12,416 nucleotides of DNA from an uncultured Prevotella sp. (GTDB taxonomy: Bacteria > Bacteroidota > Bacteroidia > Bacteroidales > Bacteroidaceae). The translations under genes were made by a program, and so were the position numbers. Below, one piece after another: positions 6,675 to 12,416 of the stretch (position 1 is its first letter; each line of letters starts with the position of its first letter). The notes below the pieces were generated by a model. The model was not told the origin of the DNA. It did not search any database and worked only from the letters and a program-made list of their open reading frames with translations. Location: the NCBI GenBank assembly GCA_900551055.1, contig URUK01000055.1, positions 1 through 12,416 on the forward strand, written 5' to 3'.

Positions 6675-6677
6675 CTA
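6675..6677 (-). other. In-frame TAG at codon 597 of the RND pump
   Basis: The plus strand reads CTA at 6675-6677, giving TAG on the coding strand between GAG and AGG. It is the only stop between 8465 and the genuine TGA at 5262. TAG also serves as the normal stop of the histidine kinase gene at 11241, so a genome-wide reassignment of TAG is unlikely. Confidence 0.95.
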
Positions 6678-8465
6678 CTCTATCTCCTGCATCACCTGGG
6701 ATGTCTGCGCGAGCGAGCTGCCGGGAGGAGTGGTGACGTTTACCATCACCGAACCCATGTCCTCGTCGGGCAGAAGGCCGGTCTTCGTCGAGCGCATCAT
6801 CACCACAAGAGCGGCAACGGCGCATCCCAAGATGCCCAAAGCGAGCCAACGGCGGCGGATGAAGAACAGCACACAGCCCATATAATGATTGGTGATGACG
6901 GAGAAGGCGGCGTTGAACGCGGTACGGAAGCGCGCCGCAAAGTTGCGCTTCATCTGTCCGTCTTCGGTCAGATAGGGCTTAAGCATCATGGCGCAGAGTG
7001 CCGGCGACAGCGTAAGAGCGTTGATTGCGGAGATGCCGACGGCAGCTGCCATCGTGATACCGAACTGCGTATAGAACGTGCCTGACGTGCCGCCCATCAA
7101 CGAAACGGGGATGAACACGGCCATGAACACCAGCGTAGTTGTGATGATGGCCGACGTGATACCGCCCATCGCGTCGATTGTGGCCATGTAAGGCGACTTG
7201 TATCCGGCGTCGAAACGCGCCTGGACGGCCTCCACCACGATGATGGCGTCGTCGACGACGATACCGATTGCCAGCACGAGAGCGAACAACGTGAGCAGGT
7301 TGATGCTGAAACCTGCGACGGACATGACGGCAAACGTACCCACCAACGAGACAATGATTGATACCGCCGGGATGAACATCGACTTGACGTCTTGCAAGAA
7401 AACGTAGGTTATGATGATGACAAGCAGGAAGGCCTCGAACAGCGTCTTGACAACCTGTTTCATTGAAGCGTCGAGGAAGTCCTTGGTTGAATACAGCTCG
7501 CCGAACTCCACTCCTTTGGGCAAACTCTTCTCCATCTCGGCTATTTCGGCGTCGATGTTGCCGATGACTTCAGACGCATTGGAGCCTGCCGTCTGGTAAA
7601 CCATGAAGACCGAGTCGGCATGTCCGTTGGTCATTGACTTGTAGTTGTATGCCTCGTCGCCAAGTTTCACGTCGGCGATTTCCTTCAAACGCAGCACCTC
7701 GCCTGTGGGGAGAGACTTTATAACGATGTCGCCGAACTCCTCGGGAGTGACAAGGCGGCCCTTGTATTTCATTGTATATTGGAACACGCCCTGGTAATTC
7801 TCGCCGAAAGAGCCTGTCGCCGACTCGATGTTCTGCGCGTTGAGGGCCGCCGTAACGTCAGAAGGCACGAGTCCGTACTGCGCCATAACGTCGGGCTTGA
7901 GCCATATACGCATACTGTAATTCGAGCCGAGAAGGGTCACTTCGCCAACGCCTGTGATACGCTTGAGACGCGGTATGACGTTGATTTGCAGGTAGTTGTT
8001 GATGAACTGCGCGTCATAGCTGTCGTCGGGACTCCACAGCGTGATGGCCTTAAGCATCGACTTCTGCTGCTTGTTGGTAACGACACCGATGCGCGTAACG
8101 TCCGACGGCAGCTGGCCCTGCGCCTTCGAGACGCGGTTCTGCACGTTGACGGCGGCCATGTCGGGGTCGGTGCCCTGCTTGAAGTAGATGGTTATGTACA
8201 CGTCACCGGCGTTGGATGCCGTAGAGGAGATGTATGTCATGTTCTCAACGCCGTTGATTGCCTCCTCCAAAGGCACTATGACAGACTTCTGCACAGTCTC
8301 GGCGTTGGCTCCGGGATAGCTCGTCGTGACCTCGACCGTAGGCGGGGCGATGTTCGGGAACTGTTCAATGGGCAGCGTGAACAGAGCGATTAAGCCCACA
8401 AGTACGATTGCCACGGAGATTACTATCGAGAGAACCGGACGTTCGATAAATGTCTTTAGTTTCAT
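6675..8465 (-). CDS. RND efflux pump, N-terminal part up to the premature stop
   Basis: This fragment of 596 residues begins MKLKTFIERPVLSIVISVAI, the standard RND first membrane helix. It carries the first periplasmic porter and docking domains (about 35-335), helices 2-6 (about 340-500, including D405/D406) and helix 7 (RWLALGILGCAVAALVVMM, about 540-557). It stops some 40 residues into the second periplasmic loop. Without the second half, no complete trimeric pump can form. Upstream is a 249-bp spacer with an unusual purine/pyrimidine hairpin rather than the tight spacing seen at the pump/outer-membrane junction. The start codon is preceded by an A/T-rich stretch, as is usual in Bacteroidetes. 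Confidence 0.88.
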   Translation of the reverse strand: MKLKTFIERPVLSIVISVAIVLVGLIALFTLPIEQFPNIAPPTVEVTTSYPGANAETVQKSVIVPLEEAINGVENMTYISSTASNAGDVYITIYFKQGTDPDMAAVNVQNRVSKAQGQLPSDVTRIGVVTNKQQKSMLKAITLWSPDDSYDAQFINNYLQINVIPRLKRITGVGEVTLLGSNYSMRIWLKPDVMAQYGLVPSDVTAALNAQNIESATGSFGENYQGVFQYTMKYKGRLVTPEEFGDIVIKSLPTGEVLRLKEIADVKLGDEAYNYKSMTNGHADSVFMVYQTAGSNASEVIGNIDAEIAEMEKSLPKGVEFGELYSTKDFLDASMKQVVKTLFEAFLLVIIITYVFLQDVKSMFIPAVSIIVSLVGTFAVMSVAGFSINLLTLFALVLAIGIVVDDAIIVVEAVQARFDAGYKSPYMATIDAMGGITSAIITTTLVFMAVFIPVSLMGGTSGTFYTQFGITMAAAVGISAINALTLSPALCAMMLKPYLTEDGQMKRNFAARFRTAFNAAFSVITNHYMGCVLFFIRRRWLALGILGCAVAALVVMMRSTKTGLLPDEDMGSVMVNVTTPPGSSLAQTSQVMQEIE

Positions 8466-8714
8466 AAGAAATATTTTTTAGTAGTAAAGGAGTAAGGAGG
8501 GAAGGAGTAAGTAAAATGGATTTAGGAGTAAGGAGAGGAGGAGTAAAGGAGCAAGAAGCGAAGGAGTAACGTCACAATAGTCATCAATGTTGAAGCAGAA
8601 CAGCCTGTAAGGGTAATCTACTTTACTCCTTACTACTTCTACTCCTTACTCCTTTCCCACCCTTTTACCTTTTTACTTTTTTACCTTTTTACCTTTTCTC
8701 ACCTTCTCAACGTC
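8466..8714 (-). repeat. Operon spacer with inverted AGTAAGGAG repeats and ACCTTTTT repeats
   Basis: The spacer between fusion protein and pump is low-complexity. Purine units such as GGAGTAAGGAG occur at 8489-8499 and 8525-8535. Their complement CTCCTTACTCC occurs at 8642-8652, with more units around 8621-8640, so the region folds into a long hairpin in several registers. Next to it, 8657-8700 is a run of TTTTACC/TTTTTACC units. In the mRNA the purine arm comes first and the pyrimidine arm lies about 15 nt before the pump start. Confidence 0.75.
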
Positions 8715-9827
8715 TCACTTTCTCACCTTCACAGCAGCTCCGTCCTGCAACATTCCGGCACCTTCGGCTACGATTACGTCGCCCCGCTTCAGGCCGCTGC
8801 GCACTATATACTTCTTCTGTTCGTTAAGCGGAGTGACCTCGATGCGCGTAGACTTGGCCTTGCCGTCAACCACACGGTAGACGAAAACCTTGTCTTGTAG
8901 CTCATATGTTGCGCCCTGCGGTATGGTGAGCGCCGAGCCGATGCTCTCCGTGATGAGCACGTTACCCGAGCCGCCGCTGTGCAGCAGTCCGCCGGTATTC
9001 GGGAAAGCGGCGCGCAGGCTGACAGCTCCCGTCTGCCTGTCGATAACTCCGCTGATGCTCTCTACGCGCCCCTGCTTGCCGTACAGCGTGCCGTCGTTAA
9101 GGCGCAGCCTGACGGCTGGCATCTGCCTGATGGTCTTTTCAACCGAACCGTACTTGCGGATGAGGGCGAGCATGGAGTTTTCGGGCATGGAAAAGTAGAC
9201 ATACATCTCTGAATTGTCTGACACCGTGGTGAGCGGCGAGGCTGCAGACGGGCTTACGAGCGCGCCCACACGGTAAGGTATTGTGCCCACAACGCCGTTG
9301 GCCGGACTGGTTACGACGGTGTATGACAGGTTGTTGCGTGCGCTGACTTCCTGCGCCTCGGCCTGCGCCAGCTGTGCTTCGGCGGTGAGCATGGCGTTGT
9401 GCGAGGTGTTGAGTTCAAACTCCGATATGACCTTCTGGCCGTAAAGCTCACGCTTGCCGGTGTACGTCTGCCTGGCGGTAGCCGCAGCAGCGCGTGCCGC
9501 ACGGACATTGGCCTCGGCGTTGCGCAGTGCCGCGCGGTACGGCACTTGGTCGATTACGAACAGCGTCTGGCCGCGGCTTACGCGCTGTCCCTCGGTTACG
9601 GCCACCTTGACAATCTTGCCCGACACCTGCGGATAAATCTCGATGTCCTGCCGCCCGCGTATGGTGGCCAGATAATCGTTGGTGACTTCCACCGCCTCCG
9701 ACGCCACACTGGCTACAGGATACTCCTGCGCCGCTGACTCCTGACGCTTTTCTCCACAGGCTCCGAACAGCAGCGCGACGCCTGCAAGCAATAAAATGAC
9801 TGATGTTTTAACTTTCATAACATTCAA
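8715..9827 (-). CDS. RND efflux periplasmic membrane-fusion lipoprotein
   Basis: This 370-residue protein bridges pump and outer-membrane channel. A lipoprotein signal peptide with lipobox LFGAC places the lipidated Cys at residue 24. The HlyD/AcrA order follows: a lipoyl-like half (YPQVSGKIVKVAVTEGQRVSRGQTLFVID), an alpha-helical hairpin (about 100-165, Ala/Glu-rich), the second lipoyl half (TVVTSPANGVVGTIPYRVGALVS), a beta-barrel domain and a membrane-proximal domain ending GLKRGDVIVAEGAGMLQDGAAVKV. Length is normal. It is the first gene of the operon. The start may be ATG 9827 or the fourth codon (ATG 9818, MKVKTSVILLLAG); the promoter-like box at 9842-9849 leaves room for both. It most resembles AcrA/MexE-type subunits of HAE1 pumps. 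Confidence 0.93.
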   Translation of the reverse strand: MNVMKVKTSVILLLAGVALLFGACGEKRQESAAQEYPVASVASEAVEVTNDYLATIRGRQDIEIYPQVSGKIVKVAVTEGQRVSRGQTLFVIDQVPYRAALRNAEANVRAARAAAATARQTYTGKRELYGQKVISEFELNTSHNAMLTAEAQLAQAEAQEVSARNNLSYTVVTSPANGVVGTIPYRVGALVSPSAASPLTTVSDNSEMYVYFSMPENSMLALIRKYGSVEKTIRQMPAVRLRLNDGTLYGKQGRVESISGVIDRQTGAVSLRAAFPNTGGLLHSGGSGNVLITESIGSALTIPQGATYELQDKVFVYRVVDGKAKSTRIEVTPLNEQKKYIVRSGLKRGDVIVAEGAGMLQDGAAVKVRK

Positions 9828-9841
9828 ATGATTTTACAGTG

Positions 9842-9849
9842 CAAAGGTC
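9842..9849 (-). promoter_or_regulatory. Promoter-like -7 box of the efflux operon (GACCTTTG)
   Basis: On the minus strand GACCTTTG followed by CA differs from TAnnTTTG only in the first base. It lies 15 nt upstream of the ATG at 9827, which would give a very short leader. No clear -33 TTTG is seen at the usual spacing, so this may be a weak or activator-dependent promoter. Confidence 0.45.
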
Positions 9850-10127
9850 GGAACATATCGCCATACACGAAAGGGCGTACATACCGAAGCGGAAAAAACC
9901 GCCTCTGAAACACAAAAACACAAGAAACTGAAAGGCAGGGAACGGCCGATATCCGGGCAAAATATAACGCATGAACAAATAAAATGAAGCAAAAGGCACG
10001 GACAAAGGCCAAAGGTGGGCAGTTGGATAAATCCTATCGGCTGAACGGGGCAAATAAGACTGATAAGGCCAATAAGACCAATTGACAAGAGCATTTTAAG
10101 ATCCCTCCCCTCGGGAGAGCTGGGGCA
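9850..10127. other. Intergenic region with a short AATAAGACC repeat
   Basis: No gene is supported. At 10053-10084 the units AATAAGACT, GATAAGGCC and AATAAGACC follow one another. Next to repeat copy B, 10100-10126 holds the CTCTCCC-GAG-GGGAGGG hairpin (minus strand), the counterpart of the hairpin beside copy A. This is the upstream region of the efflux operon and would contain any operator for its regulator. Confidence 0.5.
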
Positions 10128-10282
10128 GATGTTTCTTTTAATTGAAAATTGATAATGGAGAATTGACAATTATGATTACCTTTATGGCTGTCTGTTAGCA
10201 AAGCAAATCATAATTATCCATTAGCTTAACGCTGACTTTCAGTTCTCATTTCTCAACTCTCAATTCAAAACACGGCAAATTG
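10128..10282 (-). repeat. Copy B of the 155-bp repeat
   Basis: This segment is identical to 2222-2376 on the opposite strand except for one base. It sits between the response regulator gene and the efflux operon, pointing toward the efflux operon just as copy A points toward the PAP2 gene. The two copies are about 7.75 kb apart. Confidence 0.95.
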
Positions 10283-10351
10283 CAATGCAAAAGACCACGT
10301 TTTACACGCCAAAAGGCCACCTTTCGCAATGCAAAAGGCGACCTTTTACTA
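10283..10351 (-). repeat. Palindromic AAAAGG-nnn-CCTTTT modules outside repeat copy B
   Basis: On the minus strand AAAAGGTCGCCTTTTGC, AAAGGTGGCCTTTTGG and AAAACGTGGTCTTTTGC follow one another. They correspond to the three modules outside copy A but are clearly less conserved than the core. They begin about 47 nt after the response regulator stop and may also act as its terminators. Confidence 0.6.
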
Positions 10352-10397
10352 ACACTCTGATTGTCAACAGATTATAAAGCAATGGAAAACGGGCGCG

Positions 10398-11156
10398 TCA
10401 GCGGTCCATCCAGTCCTTGAAAGCGGCGGCCTTTTCGCGGCTGACTACCACCTCGGCATCGGGCCATCCCTTGAGACGCACCATGAGTTTGGCGTTGAAG
10501 AAGTTTGCGATAAAAGCCACGCTGTCCTTCCGCACGATATACTGGCGGTTGGCACGGAAGAAGTCGTCGGGGTTGAGCTGCGCCTCAAGAGCCTCCATAG
10601 TGAGGCCGACCGACTTCGACGTGCCGTCGTTGAAGCGCAGGTAAGTTACCTTGTTTTCGGACATTATGTGGTTGACATCGCTCACAAGCACCGACTTGTA
10701 GCCGTCGCGGTAAGGCAAAAGGAAACGCTCGCGGTAACGGTAGCTGTTCTTGCTCATCTGTTCGAGCAGCATGCGCAGGCTGCCTTCCGACGAAGTTTCG
10801 GCCATGCGGCGCGCCTTGCCGACGGCGGCAGCCAGCTCGCCGGCGTCAACCGGCTTCAAGATATAGTCGATGCCGTTGTACTTGAAGGCGCGCAGGGCGT
10901 ACTCGTCGTAAGCGGTGATGAACACCACGGGCACGTCGATGCTTACCTTGTTGAAAGCGTCGAAGCTAAGACCGTCGGACAGGCGGATATCGGCCAGGAT
11001 AAGGTCGGGCAGCCGTGCGCCACCCGACAAGTAGGCAACGGTCTCCCTGACGCTTGTCAGCGGACCTTCGATGCGCAGCGTGTAATCTATTTCTTCAACC
11101 ATGCGCTTCAGCCGGTTGAAGTTGCGTTTCTCGTCTTCTATTATCAGTATTGTCAT
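10398..11156 (-). CDS. LytTR-type response regulator
   Basis: This 252-residue regulator has an N-terminal receiver domain with the acidic pair E7/D8, the phosphorylated D56 (LILADIRLSDG), T81 (FITAYDE) and K101 (YILKPVD). A C-terminal LytTR DNA-binding domain follows (about 145-250, with the typical FFRANRQYIVRKDSV segment). The family, named after LytR/AlgR/AgrA, binds direct repeats upstream of target genes as a dimer after phosphorylation. The gene follows the histidine kinase on the same strand after 84 bp, so the two form a two-component system. The next gene downstream is the efflux operon, a possible but unproven target. All signature residues are present; nothing looks degraded. Confidence 0.93.
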   Translation of the reverse strand: MTILIIEDEKRNFNRLKRMVEEIDYTLRIEGPLTSVRETVAYLSGGARLPDLILADIRLSDGLSFDAFNKVSIDVPVVFITAYDEYALRAFKYNGIDYILKPVDAGELAAAVGKARRMAETSSEGSLRMLLEQMSKNSYRYRERFLLPYRDGYKSVLVSDVNHIMSENKVTYLRFNDGTSKSVGLTMEALEAQLNPDDFFRANRQYIVRKDSVAFIANFFNAKLMVRLKGWPDAEVVVSREKAAAFKDWMDR

Positions 11157-11187
11157 TGTCCTTATGCTTTTTTGCTGTAAGAATGTT

Positions 11188-11220
11188 GGCCGGCAAGCCG
11201 CAAAAACGGCCGGCGCGGCC
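11188..11220 (-). repeat. GC-rich hairpin between kinase and regulator genes
   Basis: GCCGGC at 11189-11194 and again at 11209-11214 can pair around a loop, and GGCCG (11188-11192) can instead pair with CGGCC (11216-11220). No T-run follows on either strand, so it is not an ordinary terminator. It may modulate the amount of regulator made relative to kinase. Confidence 0.4.
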
Positions 11221-11240
11221 CTACCGTATGGTGCCGCAGG

Positions 11241-12302
11241 CTACTCTTCGGCATGTTCCTTGCCGGCCGGAATAATGGGTATGCTTACCGAATACACTTC
11301 GCCGTTATTGCTGACCGACGGCTTCAGGCCGCACAGCAGGGCGTAGCGCTCGAAGATGTTGCGCTGGCCCACGCCCGTAGACCTGACTTCTGACGACAGG
11401 GGGCTTATGGAATTGCTCACAGTTATTTTTTCACCGTCGGTAGAGAGGCAGATAATGAGCGGTTTTTCCTCTGAAAAGCTGTTGTGCTTGACGGCGTTCT
11501 CTACCAACAGCTGAAGGCACACGGGTGGTATGCGCCCCTCGGCATGGCGCAGCTCAGGCGACACACTGACGGCTACGGCACCCTCGTAACGCATCTCCAT
11601 GAGATACAGGTAAGAGTCGAGAAAGGCCAGCTCGTCGGCCACTGGCACCGTGTCACGGTCGTAATTCTGGATAACATAGCGGTAAACCTTCGACAGCTTG
11701 TCCAGGAACTTCACGGCCAGGCGCCTGTCCTCAACGATAAGTTCGGACAGTATGCTGAAATTGTTGAACATGAAATGCGGGTCAATCTGCTGTTTAAGGG
11801 CGTTGAGCTTGGCCTGCATGGCAAGTATCTCGAGACGCTTTTTCTCATCCTCGGCGGTGATGTAGGCGTACAGATAATGGGCGTTGGTGTACACACTCGA
11901 TATGAAGGTGGATAGAATGGCGTAGACATAAATATGCTGCACCTGAAGGAACGGCAGGTTGTCCATCTCGAAGAGCCAGCCCGTAACAACCGAAAGGAGA
12001 TAGGCCATGGCGTTGTTGAGCAGCAGGAGTATGAGCGAATAGGCCATCAGACTGATGTAAGGACGGGCCGTAAAAACGAAACGGCTGTAGACAATACGGC
12101 TGTAAAATATGGACAACTGCACGAAAAGGAAGATGCAGACAAGGGTGACGGCTACGTCTAAAAGGTAAACCGGCAACGGATTGCCACCGGAATAGAACTC
12201 GCGCGACTGGCCGTCGGTAGCGATGTAAAGCAGCATGTACAGCGCGTATGTGACAAAAGTGAGCAGCAGGCGGCTTCTGAATGTGTCGAACCAGAACTTC
12301 AT
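11241..12302 (-). CDS. LytS/YehU-type sensor histidine kinase
   Basis: The protein (353 residues from the ATG at 12302) has four hydrophobic helices at about 10-29, 46-66, 85-107 and 122-142, and no large periplasmic domain. A short coiled linker (AEDEKKRLEILAMQAKLNALKQQ) leads to the His_kinase domain with phospho-acceptor H176 in QIDPHFMFNNFSIL, the ATP-binding N-box (LQLLVENAVKHN) and the G-box (TGVGQRNIFERY). It would autophosphorylate and pass phosphate to the LytTR regulator encoded just downstream. An in-frame ATG at 12338 would add 12 basic residues, but a TAACTTTG box at 12343-12350 puts transcription start almost on that codon, and GGGGAGGGG lies just before 12302, so I prefer 12302. 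The sensed signal is unknown. Confidence 0.9.
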   Translation of the reverse strand: MKFWFDTFRSRLLLTFVTYALYMLLYIATDGQSREFYSGGNPLPVYLLDVAVTLVCIFLFVQLSIFYSRIVYSRFVFTARPYISLMAYSLILLLLNNAMAYLLSVVTGWLFEMDNLPFLQVQHIYVYAILSTFISSVYTNAHYLYAYITAEDEKKRLEILAMQAKLNALKQQIDPHFMFNNFSILSELIVEDRRLAVKFLDKLSKVYRYVIQNYDRDTVPVADELAFLDSYLYLMEMRYEGAVAVSVSPELRHAEGRIPPVCLQLLVENAVKHNSFSEEKPLIICLSTDGEKITVSNSISPLSSEVRSTGVGQRNIFERYALLCGLKPSVSNNGEVYSVSIPIIPAGKEHAEE

Positions 12303-12342
12303 GCGTATGTCCCCTCCCCTTCTGTTTTTGGTTTGCATGATG

Positions 12343-12350
12343 CAAAGTTA
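12343..12350 (-). promoter_or_regulatory. Bacteroidetes-type -7 box (TAACTTTG) of the two-component operon
   Basis: On the minus strand TAACTTTG matches TAnnTTTG exactly and is followed by CA. The AT-rich sequence behind it (12351-12385) is typical of promoters, though I see no clear -33 TTTG. Start of transcription would fall near 12336, giving a leader of about 35 nt to the ATG at 12302. Confidence 0.6.
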
Positions 12351-12416
12351 AATATTTTTTCGGCACTATAAAATATTTTGTGTAAATGGAAAATACGGGA
12401 TTCAAGTTAGAGTCTC

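Larger units (their letters stand above)
5262..8465 (-). pseudogene. RND (HAE1) efflux pump interrupted by one in-frame TAG
   Basis: Read continuously, the frame encodes 1067 codons, the usual length of an AcrB/MexB-type proton-driven multidrug transporter. Key residues are kept: the proton-relay Asp pair in VVDDAII (D405, D406) and the Lys in LLSKTAILL at position 940, counting through the stop. The ends are intact, and the region around the stop reads QEIE-stop-RLAKIPEI, matching the family, so a CAG-to-TAG change or similar is the simplest explanation. There is no frameshift or deletion. It is the second gene of the operon. It is either a recent loss of function, a sequencing error, or read through; the two halves are listed separately. 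Confidence 0.85.

Noticed and set aside
7779..8393. 204-codon open frame on the plus strand
   Set aside because: It is antisense to the RND pump N-terminal half and has a repetitive Arg/Val/His composition without motifs.
5262..8465. Two genuine separate pump genes or genome-wide TAG reassignment
   Set aside because: Both parts are in one frame with family-like codons across the stop and no start signals for the second; TAG also ends the kinase gene normally at 11241.
8480..8700. CRISPR-like array
   Set aside because: The units are short, irregular and without uniform spacers, and include an inverted half; this is low-complexity sequence.

Overview
The window looks like a chromosomal segment of a Bacteroidales bacterium, most likely Prevotella/Bacteroides-like. 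Three things point there: several promoter-like TAnnTTTG boxes of the Bacteroidetes type (TACCTTTG, TACTTTTG, TAACTTTG) sit just upstream of genes; clear Shine-Dalgarno sequences are mostly lacking; and intergenic repeats of the 'AGTAAGGAGTAAGGAG' and 'CCCTCCCGAGGGAGGG' kind are present. I cannot name the species.

Left edge (1 to about 1760) is AT-rich accessory DNA. It holds the C-terminal part of an IS5-type transposase that runs off the window, an unrecognised N-terminally membrane-anchored protein on the minus strand (559-1344), and an orphan strong hairpin terminator (1704-1757). Positions 1760-2220 have no convincing gene.

The middle (2222-10282) is bracketed by a 155-bp repeat in inverted orientation with one mismatch (2222-2376 and 10128-10282). 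Between the copies lie a PAP2-family phosphatase (2798-3652, plus strand) and, convergent with it, a minus-strand tripartite RND efflux operon: membrane-fusion lipoprotein (9827-8715), HAE1-type inner-membrane pump (8465-5262) and NodT/OprM-type outer-membrane lipoprotein (5265-3853). The pump reading frame is intact over 1067 codons except for a single in-frame TAG at codon 597. That stop splits it into a 596-residue N-terminal part and a C-terminal part that can be opened from an internal ATG.

The PAP2 gene has a long leader that folds into a nearly continuous hairpin (2581-2705). The 5' strand of its closing stem is repeated immediately before the PAP2 start codon, so one 20-nt segment (2686-2705) can pair either upstream or with the translation start. 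This is the most promising undescribed element here.

Right edge (10398-12338) carries a minus-strand LytS/LytTR-type two-component system: a four-helix membrane histidine kinase followed by a LytTR response regulator. It lies upstream of the efflux operon in the same direction, separated by one copy of the repeat. It could regulate that operon, but only position supports this.
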